Positions 1 to 6,805 of a stretch of DNA of 7,930 nucleotides are shown in pieces. The notes beneath the pieces were generated by a model. It was not told the origin of the DNA and ran no database searches. It worked only from the letters and a program-made list of their open reading frames with translations. The stretch comes from Bryobacteraceae bacterium. Its GTDB lineage: Bacteria; Acidobacteriota; Terriglobia; Bryobacterales; Bryobacteraceae. Location of the stretch: contig JACMLA010000709.1 in the NCBI GenBank assembly GCA_014379815.1, positions 1 to 7,930 on the forward strand. Direction: 5' to 3'. Each line of letters begins with the position of its first letter. Positions within the stretch are counted from its first letter, which is position 1. Both the position numbers and the translations under genes were made by a program.

Positions 1-326
1 ATCCATCGGTGATCGAAGCAGCAGTTATCGGTGTGCCCCATGAGATCAAAGGCGAATGCATGATCGCGTTCTGTGTTCTTCGCCCCGATAGCGAAGTGAC
101 GCAGGACCTCGCGCGGGAGCTTCGGGACCGTGTTGCGGCTGAGCTCGGAAAGCCTTTGCGGCCCGAAGAGGTTCATTTTGTCTCCTCCTTTCCTAAGACC
201 CGAAACGCCAAGATAATGCGCCGCGTCATTCGTGCGGTCTGGCTGGGAGAGAATCCAGGAGATGTCTCCGCGCTGGAGAATCCGGAAAGCCTGGATGCGA
301 TCCGCGCTGCAAGAAAATCAACATGA
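1..326 (+). CDS. AMP-forming acyl-CoA synthetase (acetyl-CoA synthetase type), C-terminal end only
   Basis: This is the last ~108 codons of a gene entering from the left edge, read in the frame whose first full codon is at base 3. It matches the mobile C-terminal domain of ANL-superfamily ligases, which convert a carboxylic acid, ATP and CoA to acyl-CoA through an acyl-adenylate. Visible marks are the opening [16 protein letters not shown] block, the [12 protein letters not shown] block with the adenylation lysine codon at 210-212, and a tail ([15 protein letters not shown]) like that of acetyl-CoA synthetases. The residue before the catalytic lysine is Ala, where acetyl-CoA synthetases usually have Gly. 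The stop overlaps the hppD start by four bases (ATGA, 323-326), so the two are probably co-translated. In this operon it might activate acetate or the acetoacetate released by fumarylacetoacetase. That role is inference, because the substrate pocket lies outside the window. Confidence 0.85.
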   Translation, partial: PSVIEAAVIGVPHEIKGECMIAFCVLRPDSEVTQDLARELRDRVAAELGKPLRPEEVHFVSSFPKTRNAKIMRRVIRAVWLGENPGDVSALENPESLDAIRAARKST

Positions 327-1417
327 CCACTGGCTCAAATCCCCTGAAGTTGCGCAGCATTCATCACGTGGAGCTGTGGGTCGGCAACGCAAAGCAGGCG
401 GCGTTTTACTACCGCGAGGCGCTTGGGTTTTCGCAGATCGCATACAAGGGACTGGAGACCGGCAGCCGTGAGGTGACCAGCTACGTCTTGCGTCAGGGAA
501 AGGCTCTCCTCGTTTTGAGCACGCCTCTGGGGACTATCGGGCCAATGCACGAGCATTTGCGTCGTCATGGCGATGCCGTGCGGGACATCGCATTCCATGT
601 TGGCGATGCCGATGCTGCTTTTGCTGAAGCCGTCCAGCGAGGCGCGACGCCTATAGCAGAGCCGCACGATGCAGAAGATAGCAACGGTGCCGTTCGTATC
701 GCGGCCATAGCGACCTACGGCGATACGGTTCACTCGCTAATCTCCTACAGGAACTACGCCGGTTGCTTTCTGCCAGGATACTCCCCAGTAGAGAAGCCCG
801 GCCGCGATGCCGGCCTGCTGCGAATCGATCACATCGTCGGCAATGTCGAACTTGGCAAGATGAATCAGTGGGCCGACTTCTATGCCAGTGTTTGTGGCTT
901 CCACCGGTACATCAACTTCGACGATAAAGACATCTCAACCGAGTACTCGGCATTGATGAGCATCGTGATGTCCGATGATTCGCAGTCGGTCAAGTTTCCG
1001 ATTAACGAACCTGCAGAGGGGCGCCGCAAGAGCCAGATTCAGGAATACCTCGACTATAACTGCGGTCCCGGAGTACAACACATTGCGATTCAAACGAAAG
1101 ATATCGTGTCGGCAGTGACGAAATTGCGGGAGAATGGAGTGCAGTTTCTCGACGTACCTGACTCCTATTACGACGCGCTGCCCTCCCGCATCGGTGAGAT
1201 CGACGAGGACTTCGACGAAATCCGGCGGCTGCGCATTCTCGTCGATCGCGACGAGGAAGGCTATCTCCTCCAGCTGTTCACAAAGCCCGTGGAAGACCGG
1301 CCCACACTGTTCTTCGAAATCATCCAAAGGGCAGGAAGCCGGGGGTTTGGGAAAGGCAATTTCCGCGCTCTGTTCGAAGCGATAGAAGCGGAGCAGGCGA
1401 TTCGCGGGAACTTGTAA
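323..1417 (+). CDS. hppD: 4-hydroxyphenylpyruvate dioxygenase
   Basis: This Fe(II) enzyme oxidises and decarboxylates 4-hydroxyphenylpyruvate to homogentisate, the second step of tyrosine breakdown, in the cytosol. The 364 residues form the usual pair of VOC (glyoxalase-fold) halves: a degenerate N-terminal half from about 10 to 145 and a catalytic half from about 165 to 345. The 2-His-1-Glu iron triad is present as H170 (RIDHIVG), H253 (GVQHIAI) and E332 (FFEIIQR), matching H161, H240 and E322 of the Pseudomonas enzyme. The C-terminal GFGKGNF gate motif sits at 341-347. Length is normal for bacterial members. The ATG is set by its overlap with the upstream stop; no strong ribosome-binding site precedes it, so coupling is likely. 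Hydroxymandelate synthase is a related alternative, but hmgA and fumarylacetoacetase directly downstream argue for HPPD. Confidence 0.96.
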   Translation: MTTGSNPLKLRSIHHVELWVGNAKQAAFYYREALGFSQIAYKGLETGSREVTSYVLRQGKALLVLSTPLGTIGPMHEHLRRHGDAVRDIAFHVGDADAAFAEAVQRGATPIAEPHDAEDSNGAVRIAAIATYGDTVHSLISYRNYAGCFLPGYSPVEKPGRDAGLLRIDHIVGNVELGKMNQWADFYASVCGFHRYINFDDKDISTEYSALMSIVMSDDSQSVKFPINEPAEGRRKSQIQEYLDYNCGPGVQHIAIQTKDIVSAVTKLRENGVQFLDVPDSYYDALPSRIGEIDEDFDEIRRLRILVDRDEEGYLLQLFTKPVEDRPTLFFEIIQRAGSRGFGKGNFRALFEAIEAEQAIRGNL

Positions 1418-1419
1418 TT

Positions 1420-1426
1420 GGGAGAA
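1420..1426 (+). promoter_or_regulatory. Ribosome-binding site for hmgA
   Basis: The purine-rich run GGGAGAA lies 9 bases upstream of the hmgA ATG at 1436, inside the 18-base gap after the hppD stop. It supports that start and shows that hmgA has its own initiation signal, unlike the two overlapping junctions in this operon. Confidence 0.7.
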
Positions 1427-1435
1427 CGTTAGCCC

Positions 1436-2596
1436 ATGCCGATCTACCACCGTCTTGGAGAAACTCCCCACAAACGGCACAGTGTATTTCGACGTGCGGA
1501 CGGACACTTGTATGCCGAAGAGCTGATGGGCAACAAGGGGTTTAGTGGACCATCGTCCCTGCTGTATCACATTCAGCGACCTACCCAGGTGTTGCGCGTG
1601 CAGGACTACCGGCAACTGGACTGGCATTCTGAAGATCACCGGCAGCTTCGCCACAGACACTTCCGGACACATCGGCTGACTATCGGTCAGAGTATTGTGG
1701 CGGATCGCATCCCTCTGCTGTTCAACAATGATGTTGCCTTGTCGCTGGCTTGTCCTTCCGCTGAAGATCCATTCTTCTATCGCAATGCGCAGGGCGATGA
1801 AGTCATCTTCGTAAGCCAGGGACAGGGCGTGCTGGAAACTCCTCTTGGCGACCTCGCTTTCCGCTCCGGCGACTACATCGTAATTCCACGAGGCATTCTG
1901 CACCGCTACCGTTTCGGCGAGGGCCCGCAACGGTTCCTGTGTATCGAGAGCACAGGCTACGTAAGAACTCCGAAGCGGTATCGAAACGAGCACGGGCAGC
2001 TCATAGAGGGAGCTCCCTTTTCAGAGCGTGACATACGCAGACCGGAGCGACTCCGTACGCTGGACGAAGCCGGCGAGTTTGCCATCATTATCAAGAAGGA
2101 GAACCGCCTCACGGAGTACGTTGTGGACCATCATCCGTTCGACGTGGTCGGCTGGGACGGCTATTACTTCCCATGGATTCTGAGCATTCACGACTTTGAA
2201 CCACGCGTGGGTCGATTCCACCTGCCTCCTCCGGTACATCAGACTTTCGAGGGTGACGGCTTCGTGATCTGCTCGTTCTGCCCGCGTCCGTATGACTTCG
2301 ATCCAAGTGCCGTGCCTGCGCCCTACAACCACTCGAATGTCATGTCGGACGAGGTCTTGTATTACGCCAATTCTGAATTCATGAGTCGCAAGGGAATCGA
2401 GTTTGGCTCCGTGACGCTGCATCCCGACGGTATTCCACACGGACCGCAGCCAGGCCGAACGGAGGCATCGATCGGCGTGAAAGATACGAGTGAACTTGCC
2501 GTGATGGTCGATACATTCCGGCCTTTGCTGGTGAGCAAACAAGCGCTCGATGCGGAAGACCACGACTACTACCAGTCGTGGCTTGATGGACATTGA
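1436..2596 (+). CDS. hmgA: Homogentisate 1,2-dioxygenase
   Basis: This cupin-fold Fe(II) dioxygenase opens the ring of homogentisate to give maleylacetoacetate. At 386 residues it is shorter than the animal and pseudomonad enzymes (roughly 430-445). An N-terminal cupin half carries GDYIVIPRGILHRYRF (145-160). A conserved core block HHPFDVVGWDGYYFP (232-246) follows, then the C-terminal metal site. Gapless comparison with human HGD puts H299 at H335, H329 at H365 and H335 (IPHGP) at H371. The acidic ligand E341 then falls on D305, with E306 beside it, so the carboxylate ligand is shifted or substituted compared with the human enzyme. The ATG has a good ribosome-binding site 9 bases upstream. 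The stop overlaps the TTG start of the next gene by four bases. Position between hppD and fumarylacetoacetase makes the assignment firm. Confidence 0.95.
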   Translation: MPIYHRLGETPHKRHSVFRRADGHLYAEELMGNKGFSGPSSLLYHIQRPTQVLRVQDYRQLDWHSEDHRQLRHRHFRTHRLTIGQSIVADRIPLLFNNDVALSLACPSAEDPFFYRNAQGDEVIFVSQGQGVLETPLGDLAFRSGDYIVIPRGILHRYRFGEGPQRFLCIESTGYVRTPKRYRNEHGQLIEGAPFSERDIRRPERLRTLDEAGEFAIIIKKENRLTEYVVDHHPFDVVGWDGYYFPWILSIHDFEPRVGRFHLPPPVHQTFEGDGFVICSFCPRPYDFDPSAVPAPYNHSNVMSDEVLYYANSEFMSRKGIEFGSVTLHPDGIPHGPQPGRTEASIGVKDTSELAVMVDTFRPLLVSKQALDAEDHDYYQSWLDGH

Positions 2597-3669
2597 CTCC
2601 CGAACTGAGCTGGGTCGAATCGGCTAATGATCCCGAGTGTGGCTTCGGTCTCGAGAACCTTCCCTGGTGCCGCTTTAACGGCGGTCGGCTTGGTGTTCGA
2701 GCCGGAGACTTTGTGCTCGATCTCGCCGACATTGGACTCTCTGCGTACGATCGGGAACAGGTCTATCAAGCACTCCACGTCAGCTCAGCCAGGCCGCATC
2801 CCACTCTGATTCCTGTGAATAGCGTTGCATACGAGCTGCCATACACTATCGGTGATTACACCGATTTCTACGCCTCGATCCATCACGCAACTAATGTCGG
2901 CAAACTCTTTCGTCCCGATAGCCCTCTCCTTCCGAACTACCGGCATTTGCCGGTCGCTTACCATGGCCGCGCGTCATCGGTTGTCATCAGCGGCACCGAC
3001 GTCCGGAGGCCCTGGGGTCAGCTCAGCGAGGGAAAGTTCGGCGCATCGCAGCAGCTGGATTACGAACTCGAGTTAGGAATCTGGATCGGCGAGGGCAACA
3101 CACTCGGTTCGCCGGTTCCCATTCTTGAGGCGGGCCAGAAAATTGCAGGATTCTGCCTCGTCAATGACTGGTCGGCTCGTGACATCCAGCGTTGGGAATA
3201 CCAGCCACTTGGACCCTTTCTTGGCAAGAGTTTCGCAACGTCGGTTTCACCCTGGGTGGTGGTTCCGGAAACGTTGAAGCCATACCGCCTGGGCACTTCC
3301 GAAAGAGATGAGACACTCTCGTACCTGACACCGCCGGGGCATAGCTTCGACATCACGCTGGAAGTGTGGGTCAATGGAGCCCGCACGTGCCGGAGCAATA
3401 CACGCGACTTGTTCTGGACCTGCGAACAGATGATTGCGCACCATACCAGCAATGGATGCAACCTACGAATCGGCGACTTGCTTGCCAGCGGAACTGTGTC
3501 GGGTTCTGCCGAAGACAGCAAAGGCTGTTTGCTGGAGTCCGGCTTGCCTTTTCTCAAGGATGGGGATGAGGTAGTTTTGCTAGGTTATGCAAAAAGCCCC
3601 AGACTCCCGAAGATCTCCTTCGGTGAGTGCCGGGGCCGCGTTCTGCCTGCGTTAGAAAACTACTTCTGA
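2593..3669 (+). CDS. fahA: Fumarylacetoacetase (fumarylacetoacetate hydrolase), short form
   Basis: It cleaves fumarylacetoacetate into fumarate and acetoacetate, the last step of homogentisate breakdown, using a metal-bound active site. All catalytic residues known from the mammalian enzyme are visible: D91, Y93, H98, R107, Y123, E158, E160, D192, K212, T301 and E315 correspond to D126, Y128, H133, R142, Y159, E199, E201, D233, K253, T350 and E364. The blocks [19 protein letters not shown] and LGKSF are near identical to animal FAH. At 358 residues it is 61 shorter than human FAH; 35 of these are missing from the N-terminal domain. The start is TTG at 2593: an in-frame TGA at 2584-2586 excludes anything earlier, and the following residues align with the family's N-terminus. 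It has no clear ribosome-binding site and its start overlaps the hmgA stop (TTGA), so translation is probably coupled. Confidence 0.95.
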   Translation: MTPELSWVESANDPECGFGLENLPWCRFNGGRLGVRAGDFVLDLADIGLSAYDREQVYQALHVSSARPHPTLIPVNSVAYELPYTIGDYTDFYASIHHATNVGKLFRPDSPLLPNYRHLPVAYHGRASSVVISGTDVRRPWGQLSEGKFGASQQLDYELELGIWIGEGNTLGSPVPILEAGQKIAGFCLVNDWSARDIQRWEYQPLGPFLGKSFATSVSPWVVVPETLKPYRLGTSERDETLSYLTPPGHSFDITLEVWVNGARTCRSNTRDLFWTCEQMIAHHTSNGCNLRIGDLLASGTVSGSAEDSKGCLLESGLPFLKDGDEVVLLGYAKSPRLPKISFGECRGRVLPALENYF

Positions 3670-4403
3670 ACCGGTTCGTCGCGTTCGACACGGCCATCGC
3701 GCACGAAAATAACGCGGTGTGCGTGCAGCGCGATGTCGTGTTCGTGAGTAACCAGCACGATCGTATTGCCCTGCATGTGTAGCTTCTCAAAGAGACCCAT
3801 GATTTCGTTACCGGTAGCGGAATCGAGGTTACCAGTGGGCTCGTCCGCCAGCAGGATCGAGGGATTGTTCACCAGCGCGCGGGCGATAGCAATACGTTGT
3901 CGCTGACCGCCCGAACACTCATTCGGTTTGTGGTGCATACGATGTTCGAGATCTACGGCTCGCAGAGCACCCTTGGCACGCTCGATCCGCTGGTCGGAAG
4001 GCATGCCGGAATAGATCAGAGGCAGTTCTACGTTGTGCAGAGCGGAGGCCCGAGGGAGCAAATTGAAGGTCTGGAAAACGAAGCCGATTTCTTTATTGCG
4101 AATGCGTGCCAGTTCATCGTCTGACATGGAGCTGACGAGGTTTCCGTTAATGAAGTAATCGCCCTTACTCGGTGAGTCCAGGCAGCCAATCAGGTTCATC
4201 AGCGTAGACTTACCCGAACCGGATGGACCCATGATCGCGACGTACTCGCCGCGCTTAATCTCGATTTCACATCCGCGTACGGCGTGGATCTCCTGATCAC
4301 CCATGACGTACGTCTTCCAGAGGTCGTACGTCCGGATGACGATGTTCTCGCGCTTAAGCTGTTCGCCCCGCTCTTTCGCGCTCAGGGTTGCTGCTGCTGC
4401 CAT
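3660..4403 (-). CDS. ABC transporter ATP-binding protein, MacB/LolD type
   Basis: This cytoplasmic ATPase would power an inner-membrane FtsX/MacB-like permease. Of its 247 residues, a short hydrophilic lead (1-20) precedes a standard nucleotide-binding domain. It has Walker [10 protein letters not shown] (59-67), Q-loop Q111 in [10 protein letters not shown], the signature at 163-167, Walker B ILLADE (183-188), D-loop GNLD (191-194) and the switch histidine H220. NLIGCLDSP after Walker A is typical of the MacB/LolD/FtsE group. The signature reads CSGGQ rather than the usual LSGGQ. The ATG lies 5 bases after the adaptor stop, with GGAG at 4415-4418 as a plausible ribosome-binding site, so the two are one transcription unit. 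No permease gene follows; instead the reading frame ends 10 bases inside the oppositely oriented fumarylacetoacetase gene. Exporter versus lipoprotein-sorting role cannot be decided from this protein alone. Confidence 0.92.
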   Translation of the reverse strand: MAAAATLSAKERGEQLKRENIVIRTYDLWKTYVMGDQEIHAVRGCEIEIKRGEYVAIMGPSGSGKSTLMNLIGCLDSPSKGDYFINGNLVSSMSDDELARIRNKEIGFVFQTFNLLPRASALHNVELPLIYSGMPSDQRIERAKGALRAVDLEHRMHHKPNECSGGQRQRIAIARALVNNPSILLADEPTGNLDSATGNEIMGLFEKLHMQGNTIVLVTHEHDIALHAHRVIFVRDGRVERDEPVQK

Positions 4404-4408
4404 TTGTA

Positions 4409-5848
4409 TTAGGACTCCGCCTTTGTTGCGCCCGGTGGCTTATTGTCAATTTTCACTTTTGCATCAGTGCGAAGTGTCCGGATGACCTTGTAACTGCCTG
4501 TCACAATCTCGTCGCCGTCTTTCAAACCCTTCAGAACTTCGATGTCGGTGGAACCTGTAATCCCAGTTTCCACTTTCCGGAATTCGGCCTTCTCTCCGCT
4601 AACCACGAAGACACCCTGCAACTCCTCTTTCCGGGCTCGTTCCGCGACAGGATCCACAGTGCCAGTACTTTTGGAGTCTTTCTTTTCTTTGTCGTTCTTG
4701 GGCTCCAGATCGCCTTTCTGGCGAACGGTCAAAGCCTGAATCGGAATCGACAATACTCCCGGTCGTGTTGCTGTAGTCACTTTGGCTGTGCAGGACAAAC
4801 CTGGCCGCATCTCCTCGGGAGGATTGTCGAGCGCGACCACTACTTTGAAGTCCTTGGCCTCCTGGCTCGAAACTGCGCTCTGCGAGGCAGCTAAGCCGGT
4901 GGATCTCAGAATGGCCGTGTTGCCGATCTCAATTACCCGGCCCTTGAACGTCCGGTTCGGCATTGCGTCAACCGTTACATCCGTGTTCTGACCCAGCTTG
5001 ACGTTCACAATGTCGGTCTCATCGACTTTCACTTCCGCCGTAATGATCGACATGTCTGCCACAGTCATAATCGTGCTAGCCGCTGAGTTCTGGATACCTG
5101 GCACTACCGTTTCTCCCTGCCGGACCGGCAAGTTGGTGATCACGCCGTCAATTGGAGAAGCCACGTTGTACTTATCCAGGACGTCTGTGGCACGGCGAAG
5201 GTTAGCCTGTGTCTGACTGATCCTGCGCTGAGCCGCGGCCAGAGACGCTGCCGTCTGGGTGCGCTGTGCCCTTGCCTGTACTACCCTCGCCTCAGATTCG
5301 GCAACCGCTGCTTGTGCGGAGGCAAGCGCAGATCTGCGTGTATCGAACTCCTGTTGCGCCACCAGCTTCTCTTTGAAGAGCCTTTGTGTGCGCTCAAAAT
5401 CGATGCGTGCGCTCTCCAGGTCCGCCTTGCTCCGGTCCACAGAGGCCTGCGCAGTCTGGATATTCTCATCCGATACTTTGACGCCTGCTTCACTCGCCGC
5501 GGATTCAGCCTGAATCGAGCCTACGGCAGCACGCTGCGCCGCCACATCGGCCTCTGCCTGAACCGATTCCAGTCGCGCAACCACCTGGCCTTTGCGGACC
5601 TTGTCCCCTTCGACCACCAGAATCTGAGTGATCCGGGCAGCACCCAGCGTGTTAGCGCCAAGGTTGATGTAATTGCGAGGTTTGATCTCTCCGGAGGCCG
5701 TTACGACGGACGCCAGGTCCTGTCGTACAACCTTGCCAGTCTGCACGGTGACAACGCCGCGCTGGTTATACTGCAGGCCGAATAACACACCCCCTGCCGC
5801 CAGCAGGACGACTACAACCCCAATTAAAATCTTCCACTTAGTCTTCAC
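4409..5848 (-). CDS. MacA-like periplasmic adaptor (membrane fusion protein, HlyD family)
   Basis: This adaptor links an inner-membrane transporter to an outer-membrane channel across the periplasm. The 479 residues show an N-terminal membrane anchor (about 7-25), the first half of a lipoyl/barrel-sandwich domain (about 45-95, with [17 protein letters not shown]), and a long Ala/Gln/Arg-rich alpha-helical hairpin (about 96-225). The second lipoyl half is at 229-250 ([19 protein letters not shown]). A beta-barrel domain (about 268-355) and a membrane-proximal domain follow. A lysine/glutamate-rich, probably disordered insert (about 376-410) interrupts the last domain. The start is GTG at 5848, supported by AGGAG 10 bases upstream; the next upstream GTG is out of frame and soon meets a stop. 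The ATPase gene follows after 5 bases. MacA-type rather than RND-type is inferred from that ATPase partner. Confidence 0.92.
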   Translation of the reverse strand: MKTKWKILIGVVVVLLAAGGVLFGLQYNQRGVVTVQTGKVVRQDLASVVTASGEIKPRNYINLGANTLGAARITQILVVEGDKVRKGQVVARLESVQAEADVAAQRAAVGSIQAESAASEAGVKVSDENIQTAQASVDRSKADLESARIDFERTQRLFKEKLVAQQEFDTRRSALASAQAAVAESEARVVQARAQRTQTAASLAAAQRRISQTQANLRRATDVLDKYNVASPIDGVITNLPVRQGETVVPGIQNSAASTIMTVADMSIITAEVKVDETDIVNVKLGQNTDVTVDAMPNRTFKGRVIEIGNTAILRSTGLAASQSAVSSQEAKDFKVVVALDNPPEEMRPGLSCTAKVTTATRPGVLSIPIQALTVRQKGDLEPKNDKEKKDSKSTGTVDPVAERARKEELQGVFVVSGEKAEFRKVETGITGSTDIEVLKGLKDGDEIVTGSYKVIRTLRTDAKVKIDNKPPGATKAES

Positions 5849-5858
5849 GGATACACGG

Positions 5859-5863
5859 CTCCT
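5859..5863 (-). promoter_or_regulatory. Ribosome-binding site for the adaptor gene
   Basis: AGGAG on the minus strand lies 10 bases before the GTG start at 5848. It decides that start, because the codon is non-ATG and a nearby alternative GTG is out of frame. The rest of the 82-base gap (5849-5930) shows no convincing promoter or terminator. Confidence 0.7.
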
Positions 5864-5930
5864 GAATGGGGAAAACGCGGACGAAGTTGCCTTGTTTCGA
5901 ACGACTTATCGTACCACCGGACGGCACTTC

Positions 5931-6773
5931 TCAATGGCTTTCGTCCGACGAAGCCACCGTTACCGTCGAGCTTACGCTGTACTTCTTGTAATCTTTGAAC
6001 GAAATCCGTACGTCAAAGTTCCCACCAACAAAGAGCATCGCCCGGGCATTGGCTTTGATTTGTACACTGACCGGCGCCCAGATCTCGTTGTTCACGTACA
6101 TCTGCTCCAGCACCAGCCGGAAACCCTTGCCGACGCGGAACAATCCCAAACCTGCAGTTATCGTGTCCAGCGATTCCGCATCGACTTTGCCCCACTCGTA
6201 ATTCTCTTTGTCGATCCAAACCGTGCCACGGAATTTAGGCAAAAACTTAGCGTTATTGAAAGTCGGCTTATAACCGGGTTTCGGCTCAGCCTGAAGTTTC
6301 CAGCAGGGGCGGCCGTTAATCGGCTCTTCACCCAACAGCTGAAAATCGAAGGCTTTGGGGACCTCCGAACGCATCCGGCGTTCTTCCTCCAGCTCTTTCT
6401 GGTCCTTACCCTGACGCTTGCGGCGGTCGCCTTCAGTTTCGCGTTTGTGCTTCGCAATCTCGCGGTTGAGCTTCGCCTGCTCCTCCGCAATCTCTTTGTC
6501 AGTCAGAGGCTTACCGTCTTTCTCGACGAGTCGGCGATACTCTGTGCCATCGATATACAGCACTTCGAACGTCTTCGATTTGCTGCTCTTCAGGCCGCCC
6601 TTTTTATCCAGTTGCCGAATATCGTCTGTCTGGCGATAGGTGTACTGGCGTCTGAGTTCCAGACTCTGGCTCTCCCGTTCACAGGACATCTGGATGATTT
6701 CTTCAGCAGTCGGGACTGCGGCATGCACAGCCCCCAGGATCGTCAAGCCGAGAAGAGTTAAGCGAATACCCAT
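5931..6773 (-). CDS. Secreted LolA-like protein of unknown function with a highly charged middle segment
   Basis: I do not recognise a named gene. The 280 residues begin with a clear Sec signal peptide (LTLLGLTILGAVHA, cleavage probably after A18 or A19), so the protein is periplasmic or outer-membrane associated. No lipobox is present. An N-terminal strand/helix region (20-80) is followed by an extremely Lys/Glu/Arg-rich stretch (about 86-137), likely a long helix or coiled coil. The C-terminal part (140-270) has alternating beta-strand character with GRPCWKLQAEPKP, FRGTVWIDKENYEWGKVDAE and APVSVQIKANARAML. This pattern resembles the half-barrel folds of LolA/LolB and RseB, which bind lipid or lipoprotein; that comparison is by style only. 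The two cysteines are C31 and C157. The ATG is kept because it gives the signal peptide, although GGGAAG lies only 2 bases upstream. It follows the membrane-protein gene by 32 bases and precedes the adaptor by 82. Confidence 0.75.
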   Translation of the reverse strand: MGIRLTLLGLTILGAVHAAVPTAEEIIQMSCERESQSLELRRQYTYRQTDDIRQLDKKGGLKSSKSKTFEVLYIDGTEYRRLVEKDGKPLTDKEIAEEQAKLNREIAKHKRETEGDRRKRQGKDQKELEEERRMRSEVPKAFDFQLLGEEPINGRPCWKLQAEPKPGYKPTFNNAKFLPKFRGTVWIDKENYEWGKVDAESLDTITAGLGLFRVGKGFRLVLEQMYVNNEIWAPVSVQIKANARAMLFVGGNFDVRISFKDYKKYSVSSTVTVASSDESH

Positions 6774-6805
6774 CGCTTCCCATGACGATGGCCGGGCGAA
6801 TTACG

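Noticed and set aside
935..1993. 352-codon open frame on the minus strand across hppD and hmgA
   Set aside because: It is antisense to two firmly identified enzymes, spans their junction and has no recognisable domain; its openness follows from the codon bias of the real genes.
2021..2593. 190-codon minus-strand open frame inside hmgA
   Set aside because: It lies wholly antisense to conserved hmgA sequence, including the metal site, and shows no protein-like features.
3668..3677. Perfect 10-base palindrome GAACCGGTTC at the convergent junction
   Set aside because: Several palindromes of this length are expected by chance in nearly 8 kb, there is no loop or T-run for a terminator, and it lies in the coding end of the ATPase.
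4388..4402. Short CTG/GCT-type repeat
   Set aside because: It simply encodes the four alanines at the start of the ATPase and is too short to be a meaningful repeat.
5883..5930. Imperfect inverted repeat (GAAGTTGCC and GGCACTTC) in the gap before the adaptor
   Set aside because: The arms have a mismatch/bulge and are about 31 bases apart with no T-run, so neither a terminator nor an operator is supported.
5673..6761. 362-codon open frame on the plus strand across the adaptor and the LolA-like gene
   Set aside because: It crosses two minus-strand genes with clear membrane-anchor and signal-peptide starts, and its translation shows no coherent fold.
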